Assembly: GCA_910585135.1 (NCBI GenBank)
Contig: CAJUEB010000083.1
Span: forward strand, 1-9,740
Length of the DNA stretch: 9,740 nt
Direction of reading: 5' to 3'
DNA from: an uncultured Eubacteriales bacterium
GTDB taxonomy: Bacteria; Bacillota; Clostridia; Peptostreptococcales; Anaerovoracaceae
The position numbers and the translations under genes were made by a program. Below the pieces are notes generated by a model. That model was not told the origin of the DNA and did no database searches. It was given only the letters and a program-made list of their open reading frames with translations. Below, in pieces: positions 1 through 6,245 of this stretch (the first letter of the stretch is position 1; each line of letters begins with the position of its first letter).

Positions 1-657
1 CTTCAATTTCAGGTACAAAAACAATTAAATTATTTTGCGCTTGATGTAACATGTTCGCTTTCGGATGAACTTTTGGTGATTGAAGGCGCATCAGGAGCAG
101 GAAAAACGACGCTTCTCAACTGCCTGGCAGGTATTGTTACGCCTGATGCGGGGGAAATCAGCCTGGATGGAAGACAGCTTTTTCATCATGGGGAAAGGAT
201 CAATATCCCGGCTGAAAAGCGGAATATCGGATATTTGTTCCAGAATTATGCCTTATTTCCACATATGACTGTAAAAAATAACATTCTCTATGGATTGAAG
301 AATAAAAAACAATATAAAAATAAACAGATGAGGCAGGAGCTTTTGGATGAAGCGATGCGTACAATGGAGATTCTGGGAATTTCCCATCTGGCAAGTAAAA
401 GCGCCGCCGCGATTTCCGGCGGTGAAAAGCAGCGGGTCGCGCTAGCTAGGGCAATGGTGACAAAACCTGACCTTCTTTTGCTGGACGAGCCGTTTTCGGC
501 GCTGGATGAGAACACAAAAGAAAGAATTTACGAGGAATTTGCGCAGTTTAAAGAAACCCTGCGGATTCCAACGATCCTCATCACACATAATCATAGGGAA
601 ACAGAGTTATTTGCAGATAAACAGATTACGCTAAAGGAAGGTAGGATAACAACATGA
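1..657 (+). CDS. modC: ModC-like ABC transporter ATP-binding protein (5' end missing)
   Basis: This is the ATPase of an ABC importer, most likely for molybdate or tungstate, acting at the inner face of the membrane. The frame is open from base 1, so the true start lies upstream; 218 residues are visible. Seen in order: Walker A GASGAGKTT (Lys at visible residue 35), the stretch PAEKRNIGYLFQ containing the Q-loop, then LFPHMTV, signature ISGGEKQRVALARAM, Walker B LLLLDEPFSALDE and H-loop ITHNH. The EKR-GY-FQ-LFPH pattern resembles E. coli ModC. The protein ends soon after the H-loop region, so it lacks the C-terminal TOBE/MOP domain of full-length ModC (about 350 residues); short ATPases of this kind are common in clostridia. 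Its TGA overlaps the ATG of the molybdopterin-binding protein gene (ATGA), implying translational coupling and supporting the molybdate assignment. A TTG at 73 is only an internal codon. Permease and binding-protein genes would be expected upstream. Another oxyanion remains possible. Confidence 0.8.
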   Translation, partial: LQFQVQKQLNYFALDVTCSLSDELLVIEGASGAGKTTLLNCLAGIVTPDAGEISLDGRQLFHHGERINIPAEKRNIGYLFQNYALFPHMTVKNNILYGLKNKKQYKNKQMRQELLDEAMRTMEILGISHLASKSAAAISGGEKQRVALARAMVTKPDLLLLDEPFSALDENTKERIYEEFAQFKETLRIPTILITHNHRETELFADKQITLKEGRITT

Positions 658-1673
658 AAGAGGTTGCTGTAGAGAAAGCAGTAGGAACTGTATTAGCGCA
701 TGATTTAACGCAGATCATCCCAGGGCAGTACAAAGGCCCGAAGTTCAAAAAAGGCCATGTTATAACGGAATCGGATATTCCTTTGCTTCTTTCCATGGGA
801 AAGAAGCATCTTTTCGTTTTAGAAAAGGATGATACTGATGTCCATGAAAACGATGCGGCGCAGCGGATCGCATCTAAGGCTGCGGGTAGCGGGATCAAGC
901 TTACACCGCCATCGGAAGGGAAAATAGAATTGATCGCGGATACGGATGGACTTTTTAAGATCGACAAGGACAGGCTATACCAGCTGGTGGCGCAGGATGA
1001 GATCATGCTGGCGTCTATTCATGACAACATCGTTGTGCGCAAAGGGGAAAAGCTGGCCGGCACTCGGATCATCCCGCTCTTTGTGGCAGAGGAGATTATG
1101 CAAAAGGCTGAAACGATATTGGCTGGCGGGCCGATTTTTGAAATCGTGCCGTTAAAGCAGATGAAGGTCGGCATTGTAACGACCGGAAGTGAAGTCTATT
1201 CGGGACTGATCGAGGATGCTTTTGGTCCTGTCTTGGTAAAAAAGTTCAGTGCGCTGGGCAGTGAAGTGAAGCAGCAGCTTTTCGCGGACGATGACGAGGA
1301 AATGATCGCGGATTGCATCAGGCAGCTGGTCGATGCAGGTATGGATATAATCGGCATTACGGGAGGGATGTCGGTCGATCCTGACGATCGGACGCCGTCT
1401 GGCATCCGCCGGGCAGGAGGAGATGTCGTAAGCTATGGCGCGCCGGTTCTCCCTGGTGCGATGTTCATGCTTTCGTATATCGGCGATGTGCCTGTGGTCG
1501 GTCTTCCCGGATGTGTGATGTACAGCCGCACCAGTATTTTTGATTTAATCGGTCCCAGGCTTTTGGCAGGGGAACGGGTGAGCAAAGCGGATATCAACCA
1601 GCTGGCAGTAGGCGGTCTTTGCCTGAATTGTGAAACGTGTACTTATCCGGTATGCGGGTTTGGCAAGGCGTAA
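654..1673 (+). CDS. Molybdopterin-binding (MoeA/MogA-fold) protein with C-terminal cysteine cluster
   Basis: This 339-residue cytoplasmic protein is probably involved in molybdenum cofactor maturation or handling. The N-terminal half (MKEVAVEKAVGTVLAHDLTQ) resembles the start of MoeA-like proteins, where the first domain begins with a similar A.G.VLAHD motif. The second half is a MoCF/MogA-like domain: KVGIVTTGSEVYSG, then GITGGMSVDPDDRTPSGIR (equivalent of the MoeA GG-S-GD loop) and VVGLPGCVMY. The last 17 residues hold four cysteines, C323, C326, C329 and C334 (CX2CX2CX4C), followed by GFGKA. That tail is absent from classical MoeA (about 410 residues), which also has a different C-terminal domain, so I do not call it moeA. 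In clostridia such proteins accompany molybdate transporters and molybdenum hydroxylase genes. The start is the ATG overlapping the upstream stop, with TAGGA seven bases before it. The exact biochemical step is unknown. Confidence 0.8.
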   Translation: MKEVAVEKAVGTVLAHDLTQIIPGQYKGPKFKKGHVITESDIPLLLSMGKKHLFVLEKDDTDVHENDAAQRIASKAAGSGIKLTPPSEGKIELIADTDGLFKIDKDRLYQLVAQDEIMLASIHDNIVVRKGEKLAGTRIIPLFVAEEIMQKAETILAGGPIFEIVPLKQMKVGIVTTGSEVYSGLIEDAFGPVLVKKFSALGSEVKQQLFADDDEEMIADCIRQLVDAGMDIIGITGGMSVDPDDRTPSGIRRAGGDVVSYGAPVLPGAMFMLSYIGDVPVVGLPGCVMYSRTSIFDLIGPRLLAGERVSKADINQLAVGGLCLNCETCTYPVCGFGKA

Positions 1674-1691
1674 GTGGGATGGATCAAGACG

Positions 1692-1714
1692 TCTGCTCGC
1701 TAGTTAGCGGCAGA
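1692..1714 (+). other. Possible RNA hairpin after the molybdate operon
   Basis: TCTGC-T-CGCTA pairs with TAGCG-GCAGA across a very short loop, leaving one bulged T. It sits 18 bases after the stop of the molybdopterin-binding protein gene and could end that operon's message. There is no U-run after it, so it is not a standard intrinsic terminator. Weak call. Confidence 0.3.
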
Positions 1715-1732
1715 TCGACACGAGTTGAAAAA

Positions 1733-1772
1733 ATACCATCAAATGATTGCGTTTGTAATCATTTGATGGTAT
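1733..1772. repeat. Perfect inverted repeat, probable operator of the toxin-antitoxin module
   Basis: Two perfect 16-base arms, ATACCATCAAATGATT at 1733-1748 and its reverse complement at 1757-1772, flank an 8-base centre. The repeat covers both promoter boxes of the toxin-antitoxin pair. RelB-type antitoxins are ribbon-helix-helix DNA-binding proteins that repress their own operons through such palindromes, so this is the likely binding site (inference). Confidence 0.75.
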
Positions 1773-1775
1773 GAT
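1747..1775 (+). promoter_or_regulatory. Promoter of the toxin-antitoxin operon
   Basis: A -35 box TTGCGT (1747-1752) and a -10 box TATGAT (1770-1775) are separated by exactly 17 bases. Transcription would start near 1782, about 25 bases before the antitoxin ATG. The -35 overlaps the left arm and centre of the palindrome and the -10 overlaps its right end, so an occupied operator would block RNA polymerase. Confidence 0.65.
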
Positions 1776-1807
1776 GGAAATACTAAACGTAGCAAGGAGG
1801 AATTATT

Positions 1808-2089
1808 ATGTCCAATACGTTGATTCAATTTCGCACAGAAGAAACGACTCGAATCGAAGCTGCCAGCATATGCGAAAAGCTCGGTATAGACCTGCCGACA
1901 TATCTTCGGATGTGTATGGTGCGTCTAATCCAAGAAAATGGCGTTCCTTTCAGCATGAAAATAGATGATACTTTTGAAAACAGGGGCATGGAGGCAATGA
2001 AAACAGCTAGCCGCATTGCTGCTGAAAATGGCATAAGCGATATGACGCTGGACGAAATCAATGCAGAAATTGCTGAAGCGAGAAGGTGA
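1808..2089 (+). CDS. RelB/DinJ-type antitoxin
   Basis: A 93-residue protein that should neutralise the adjacent PIN toxin and repress its own operon. The first 45 residues (MSNTLIQFRTEETTRIEAAS, then CEKLGIDLPTYLRMCMVRLI) match the RelB/DinJ N-terminus: a short beta strand followed by two helices, the ribbon-helix-helix DNA-binding fold. GVPFSMKI marks the end of that domain. The acidic, flexible remainder (DEINAEIAEARR at the end) is the usual toxin-binding part. The start is set by an excellent ribosome site, AAGGAGG at 1794-1800, seven bases before the ATG. The gene lies under a promoter embedded in a perfect palindrome and is followed closely by the toxin gene. RelB/DinJ proteins are usually paired with RelE/YafQ-type RNases; here the partner is a PIN protein. 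The assignment is strong; the pairing is inferred from adjacency. Confidence 0.85.
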   Translation: MSNTLIQFRTEETTRIEAASICEKLGIDLPTYLRMCMVRLIQENGVPFSMKIDDTFENRGMEAMKTASRIAAENGISDMTLDEINAEIAEARR

Positions 2090-2097
2090 GTAGCGGC

Positions 2098-2523
2098 ATG
2101 AAATATTATGCGGTTATTGATACCAATGTTCTTGTTTCAGCTATGCTTTCTTGGAATTCTGTTCCAGGAAAGGTCATGGAATTTGTATTCAGTGGAGTAA
2201 TCACTCCATTACTGAATGAGCGCATTATGAAAGAATATGAAGATGTCTTAAATCGACCTAAGTTTCATATGCCAAAGGAAGTTGTCTATAATATCCTTGC
2301 GGAAATAAATCGATTGGGTTTTTATATTGATGTGAAGGAAACGGATATAATCTTGCCTGATCCAAACGATAAAATTTTTTACGAGGTCGTGATGGAAGAA
2401 CGAAAAGCCGAAGATGCTTATCTCGTTACTGGAAACATCAAGCGCTTTTCCACAAAGCCTTATGTGGTAACGCCAAGGCAGATGCTGGATGTCATCGTAG
2501 AAAATATAGAAACACACAAATAA
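2098..2523 (+). CDS. PIN-domain ribonuclease toxin
   Basis: A 141-residue member of the PIN family of putative toxin components (TIGR00305-like), predicted to be a metal-dependent RNase that slows growth when freed from its antitoxin. The sequence shows VIDTNVLVSAML (Asp8 is the first catalytic acid), LNERIMKEYEDVL (Glu46 a probable second), LPDPNDKIF (Asp88, Asp91), EDAYLVTGNIKRF (Asp106) and the end motif VVTPRQMLD. The TGN-K-F arrangement, with Asn where other PIN proteins have Asp, is usual in this subfamily. I prefer the ATG at 2098 because GAAGGTGAG lies seven bases before it. A GTG at 2086 overlapping the antitoxin stop would add four residues, and the ribosome site would then lie partly inside the coding region. 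The active-site acids look intact, so the toxin is probably functional. The gene and its partner look more AT-rich than their neighbours, consistent with mobile accessory DNA. Confidence 0.85.
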   Translation: MKYYAVIDTNVLVSAMLSWNSVPGKVMEFVFSGVITPLLNERIMKEYEDVLNRPKFHMPKEVVYNILAEINRLGFYIDVKETDIILPDPNDKIFYEVVMEERKAEDAYLVTGNIKRFSTKPYVVTPRQMLDVIVENIETHK

Positions 2524-2629
2524 AATGTGTAGAAAAATTTATTCGATTACATTTTTTAGGATTATTGTTTTGATCTTTGTACGAGCGTGTTAAAATTAAC
2601 GGGCACGAAAATCAACAATGTAAATAAGT

Positions 2630-2665
2630 AAAACCCCGGACGAGCGTTTGCTCCTCCGGGGTTTT
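2630..2665. terminator. Strong bidirectional intrinsic terminator
   Basis: AAAACCCCGGA at 2630-2640 pairs with TCCGGGGTTTT at 2655-2665. GAGC/GCTC extends the stem inside around a GTTT loop, with one C mismatched on each side. The T-run on the right serves the toxin operon; on the opposite strand the A-run becomes a U-run that can stop transcription from the convergent symporter gene. It is the only clear terminator in the window. Confidence 0.85.
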
Positions 2666-2757
2666 GGCGGTATGGGGAAGCGGTGATGAGCCGCCCCCCT
2701 CTTTTCAATATGCAATTTCAATGAATTACGCAATTTTTTAGATAATCGTTTCAAGCC

Positions 2758-2771
2758 GCATCGCGCGATGC
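2758..2771. repeat. 14-bp perfect palindrome downstream of the symporter gene
   Basis: GCATCGCGCGATGC equals its own reverse complement and lies 20 bases past the symporter stop codon. As RNA it could form only a small stem, and no U-run follows, so it is not a terminator by itself. It could be a protein-binding site or chance. The rest of 2524-2791 is AT-rich spacer plus the terminator. Confidence 0.4.
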
Positions 2772-2791
2772 TATTTATGTACGATTAATTC

Positions 2792-4270
2792 CTATCTATA
2801 TTTCTTGTTCAGCACATGTGCAAAGCCTTCGGTGTTGTATTCTTCTCCGGCTCGCTTCTTTTCGAGCTGTGCGTAGAGCTTCTGGTAAACGTCGCCCCTC
2901 AGCGGGTATGCGATCATGATGATGGCAGCGATGATGAAGAATGCGCCTGAACCGAGGCAGAACATTCCCTGGATCGCATCCAGTACGTGCTGCGGATTGT
3001 TTGCGCCGAGCGTATCATCATAGCCTGTGCGTGCCAGTACCTGGCCGACTAAGGAAGCTGCAACTGCATATCCAACCTTCTGGATGCACAGATAGATGGA
3101 GAACATCGTTCCTTCCCTTCTTCTGCCGGACTGGAATTCATCTACTTCCACCGTGTCATACATCATCGGCATATTGAGCGACCAGTATGAACAGCTTCCG
3201 AAGAGATAGAGGATGAACAGAACCATTACCATCCATAAGCTAGTAAAGTTGATAAAGTTTGCGATGATCATTACGACGCCGGTAAAGATGTTCAGGATAT
3301 AGAATATTTTTACCTTGTCAACCTTGTCAACGACCTTCATCAGGATAGCGACAACGACGATGCCGCCGAAGGAGATAACCATGTTGGCAGCGCTCATTTC
3401 CATCGTGGAAAGTCCGCAGGAGTAGAGCAGGAAGTAAGCCATGCAGGTGATAACGAGGCAATAAGCAATTCTGTAAGCCAGGTTCATCACTACCAGCATC
3501 AGATAAGGCTTAATCTTCAAGACTTCAACGGCTTCTTTGAAGAAGTTTTCCTTCTTCTCTGCCCTTGCTTCTTCCTTGGCCTTTCTGCTTTCTTCCGTTT
3601 CGATATCCAGCTCAATATCCTTGGTCGAGATAACGACGATAATTAATGTGATCACGCAGAGGATTGCGGCCATCCATGCCGTGTAATGCCATGCATTATA
3701 GTCGGAGAGTCCCTTGCTCAAAAGCAGCGTAACCATCATGGTCGGCGCTACGTTGGAGAAGAAGATTCCCACGTACTGGATGATCATGCCCAGCATCCTG
3801 ATCTTCGAACGTTCGTTGTTGTCCATCGTCATCGATGCACCCATCGAGTAATATGGAACGCTGAAGAAGGTGTAGCCAGTCCAGAAGCACATGGACAATA
3901 CGATGAAGTATGCGTTCTTCGCGCCTGCCGACATATTGCCAAGGTCGGTGAACAGCAGCATATAGGATACCAGCAGTACAGGAACGGCCACGATCAGCCA
4001 AGTCCTCTTCTTGCCGAATCTGGTCTTGGTTCTGTCAGCGAGGGCGCCGACGATCGGGTCGGTAATGACGTCCCAGATAACGCCCAGCGATACGATCGTA
4101 CCTGCTACTGCCGGCGATACGCCCGCCATATCGGTCATGAAGAACATCAGAAACAGTGCGACAAAGTCGTACGCCAGCGTATCGGTCGCACCGCCTACGC
4201 TATAGCCAATTTTCTTCCAGAATGGAATTTTGATCATTAGATCTTGATTAGCATTCGTTTGATTTTCCAT
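2792..4270 (-). CDS. GPH-family (MelB-like) cation symporter
   Basis: A 492-residue polytopic membrane protein of the glycoside-pentoside-hexuronide:cation symporter branch of the major facilitator superfamily, about 12 membrane segments. Family marks: IWDVITDPIVGALADRTKTR, matching the MelB helix II/loop motif with both cation-site aspartates kept (D67, D71); FGKKRTWL; and VPYYSMGASMTMDNNERSKI, equivalent to the MelB segment after helix IV. A long charged cytoplasmic loop (IELDIETEESRKAKEEARAEKK) joins the two six-helix halves, and the C-terminus is charged and cytoplasmic. The start is the ATG at 4270, with AAGGAGG just upstream on the minus strand; an in-frame ATG at 4297 would put that ribosome site inside the gene. 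Known substrates of the family are sugars and glucuronides, but many homologues are untested. The divergent hydrolase genes suggest it may import their substrate. It is convergent with the toxin-antitoxin module. Confidence 0.85.
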   Translation of the reverse strand: MENQTNANQDLMIKIPFWKKIGYSVGGATDTLAYDFVALFLMFFMTDMAGVSPAVAGTIVSLGVIWDVITDPIVGALADRTKTRFGKKRTWLIVAVPVLLVSYMLLFTDLGNMSAGAKNAYFIVLSMCFWTGYTFFSVPYYSMGASMTMDNNERSKIRMLGMIIQYVGIFFSNVAPTMMVTLLLSKGLSDYNAWHYTAWMAAILCVITLIIVVISTKDIELDIETEESRKAKEEARAEKKENFFKEAVEVLKIKPYLMLVVMNLAYRIAYCLVITCMAYFLLYSCGLSTMEMSAANMVISFGGIVVVAILMKVVDKVDKVKIFYILNIFTGVVMIIANFINFTSLWMVMVLFILYLFGSCSYWSLNMPMMYDTVEVDEFQSGRRREGTMFSIYLCIQKVGYAVAASLVGQVLARTGYDDTLGANNPQHVLDAIQGMFCLGSGAFFIIAAIIMIAYPLRGDVYQKLYAQLEKKRAGEEYNTEGFAHVLNKKYR

Positions 4271-4328
4271 AATAACCTCCTTTGCTTTGTAATTCATGAT
4301 GAGTAATTGATTTATTGCACGATGCTAC

Positions 4329-4357
4329 TTTACACTATGCCCATGGGGCAATGTCAA
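4329..4357 (-). promoter_or_regulatory. Promoter of the GPH symporter gene
   Basis: Read on the minus strand, a consensus -35 TTGACA (4357-4352) is followed after exactly 17 bases by TGTAAA (4334-4329), a four-of-six -10 box. Transcription would begin near 4322, about 50 bases before the ATG. The spacer contains an imperfect dyad, GCCC-C-ATGGGC, a possible operator. Confidence 0.6.
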
Positions 4358-4417
4358 TAGGAAACAGGCGTGTTTTCTGAATTTTCTTCTTTTTCTTTTG
4401 ATTTTGACAGCAACATC

Positions 4418-4448
4418 TTGACCCAGCCCTAAGGACATACGATATATT
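4418..4448 (+). promoter_or_regulatory. Candidate MerR-type promoter of the hydrolase operon
   Basis: TTGACC (4418-4423) and TATATT (4443-4448) are 19 bases apart, too far for good unaided sigma-A use but standard for promoters activated by MerR-family regulators through DNA distortion. A dyad CCTAAGG (4428-4434) is centred 13 bases after the first T of the -35, as in known MerR-type operators, but the outer arms are poor. The start site would be about 165 bases before the gene. A second -10-like TATAAT at 4453-4458 has no good -35. Confidence 0.4.
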
Positions 4449-4618
4449 TTTATATAATAAATAGTTAGCCATTAAAATGCAGCTGGATGCAGATGTGGAT
4501 CATGGTGTTTCGTCAGGTCTGTCCGGCAGTGCTTGCGGATGTGAGTTGCGGCGTTTTTTTCGGATTTGCCCGGCAGTATTAATGGTAGATGAATTTATTT
4601 TGAAATGAGGTGTTTGTC

Positions 4619-6241
4619 ATGAAAGCAACAAAGGTATTTCTGAATGGTAAGGTCTATACGTTAAACAAGAACAGGGATTGGGCGCAGGCCGTTGCCGTCT
4701 CGGATGATAAAATCGTATTCGTCGGAAGCAATGATGATGCCAAGGCATACATCGGCGATGACACAGAGGTGTTTGACCTTGCAGGAAAGATGCTGCTGCC
4801 GGGCTTTACCGATGGCCATTGCCATCCGTTTTTAGGATCTTATTATGCGCTGGGACTCGCCATCGATTTTGAGTGGGATGTGGAGACGATAAAAGCAGAA
4901 TTAAAGAAGTTCATCGACGCGCACCCAGAGCGGAATGCGTATTTCGGCCAAGGGTATTCCGAATTTCTGTGGCATGATAAAAAGCCGACGAAAGAAATGC
5001 TGGATGCGATCTGTTCTGATAAACCGGTGATCCTTCTTTCCGGCGGCGGTCATGAGGGCTGGTGCAACACCAAGGCGCTGGAAGTCGCAGGAATCGATAA
5101 AAATACGCCTGACCCGGTTCCGGGATTCCAGTATTTCCAGCGGGATGCGGAAGGCAACCCGACTGGCTGGGTGAAGGAAACCGCAGCAGAGAATATGGTA
5201 ATCAAAGCGATCAAGCCGTTTGACCCGAAGCTTTTGAAGAAATCCCTAAAGGCGATATTTGACCGTTATGCGGCCGCAGGCGTTACGAGCTTAGGGGATG
5301 CCGCTTGCTTCGATTATATGGAAGACGCCATTTTTGATATTGTGAAAGAAATGGAAGACGCGGGAGAACTGAAACAGCATATCAGCGGTTCGACGTTCTG
5401 CTTAGCGGAAGTTCCGTTTGAGGATGCGATCGCACATTTGAAGGATTTACATGAAAAATATCATACCGATATGTTCTCCATTCATACGTTAAAAATCCTC
5501 AATGATGGTACGCCGGAAGCGCATACGGCAGCTTTGACAGAGCCGTTCCCAGGGGATACGGAAGTGATTCCGACTGTATTCGAGGGGGAGCAGTTCGCCA
5601 AAATCGGTATCGAAACAGCAAAGGCCGGATTTGATATCCATGTTCATGCGATCGGGGATAAAGCGATCTTGGATACGCTGGATATGGCGAAGGCTGTCCG
5701 CGAAGCAGGATACAAGGAAATGCGCATCACCAATGCACACACGCAGATCGTGCTTCCGGAAACCAGGCATTTGTTCAAGGATTACGATGTGATTGCCAAC
5801 ACGACCACGGTATGGTTCTTCGGCGGCGATATGAGTTTCATGCCGGAAAAACTGCGGCCGTATCAGTTTAATTTCAGGGAAATGGTCGATATGGGGGTCA
5901 TCCTGAATCTGGGAAGCGATTACCCTGCGGATTATTATGGCATTGAACCGCTCAAGGGCATTGAAATGGGCCTGACCAGGCGGGTATACGGCCAGCCTGA
6001 CGCACCGTTTTTGACGACGATGGACGAGAGCCTTTCGATCGATGAAACGCTGGATGGATATACATATGGTGCGCTTTACACGCACAGGCTGGAGAACGTT
6101 ACAGGCTCGATCGAGGTTGGTAAATACGCAGACCTTGTCGTTTTAGAAGAAAACCTGTTTGATGTAGATCAGTACCATATTCATGATATTCCGGTCTGCA
6201 TGACATTCATGAACGGCAAGATGACATATGAAAGGAAGTAA
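4619..6241 (+). CDS. YtcJ-type metal-dependent amidohydrolase
   Basis: A 540-residue cytoplasmic hydrolase of the amidohydrolase superfamily (Amidohydro_3, COG1574, YtcJ/NfdA group), expected to cleave a C-N bond such as an N-formyl, amide or cyclic amide. The N-terminus (VFLNGKVYTLN, DDKIVFVG) and C-terminus (GSIEVGKYADLVVLEEN) form the usual composite beta domain around a TIM barrel. Candidate metal and catalytic residues: H67 and H69 in PGFTDGHCHPF, K292 in LKILNDGTPEAHTA, H341 and H343 in DIHVHAIGDKA, H374 in NAHTQI and D434 in LGSDYPAD; H145 in GGHEGW is also conserved. All key positions are present, so it should be active. The start is the ATG at 4619, six bases after GAGGTG; an in-frame GTG at 4610 overlaps that site. 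The M20 hydrolase gene follows four bases after the stop, so the two are almost certainly cotranscribed. The substrate cannot be read from the sequence. Confidence 0.85.
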   Translation: MKATKVFLNGKVYTLNKNRDWAQAVAVSDDKIVFVGSNDDAKAYIGDDTEVFDLAGKMLLPGFTDGHCHPFLGSYYALGLAIDFEWDVETIKAELKKFIDAHPERNAYFGQGYSEFLWHDKKPTKEMLDAICSDKPVILLSGGGHEGWCNTKALEVAGIDKNTPDPVPGFQYFQRDAEGNPTGWVKETAAENMVIKAIKPFDPKLLKKSLKAIFDRYAAAGVTSLGDAACFDYMEDAIFDIVKEMEDAGELKQHISGSTFCLAEVPFEDAIAHLKDLHEKYHTDMFSIHTLKILNDGTPEAHTAALTEPFPGDTEVIPTVFEGEQFAKIGIETAKAGFDIHVHAIGDKAILDTLDMAKAVREAGYKEMRITNAHTQIVLPETRHLFKDYDVIANTTTVWFFGGDMSFMPEKLRPYQFNFREMVDMGVILNLGSDYPADYYGIEPLKGIEMGLTRRVYGQPDAPFLTTMDESLSIDETLDGYTYGALYTHRLENVTGSIEVGKYADLVVLEENLFDVDQYHIHDIPVCMTFMNGKMTYERK

Positions 6242-6245
6242 TCTC

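Larger units (their letters stand above)
4271..4618. promoter_or_regulatory. Divergent intergenic regulatory region
   Basis: This stretch of about 350 bp between divergent genes holds no credible gene. It contains the symporter promoter facing left, a candidate MerR-type promoter facing right, an AT-rich block around 4441-4462, and then a G-rich leader of about 150 bases before the amidohydrolase start. The leader carries CCGGCAGT twice (4523-4530 and 4570-4577) and a seven-T run at 4554-4560 without a convincing stem before it. I find no known riboswitch consensus, though a long structured leader is possible. Confidence 0.5.

Noticed and set aside
1771..1968. A 65-codon plus-strand open frame starting in the operator
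   Set aside because: It is an alternate frame over the RelB-type antitoxin, which has the strong ribosome site and the recognised fold.
3686..4240. A 184-codon open frame on the plus strand opposite the symporter gene
   Set aside because: It is antisense to a well-supported membrane protein; its product is rich in His, Arg and Gln with no recognisable motif and no ribosome site.
5489..6085. A 198-codon minus-strand open frame inside the amidohydrolase gene
   Set aside because: Shadow of a conserved enzyme whose catalytic residues lie in the plus-strand frame; no ribosome site or family match.
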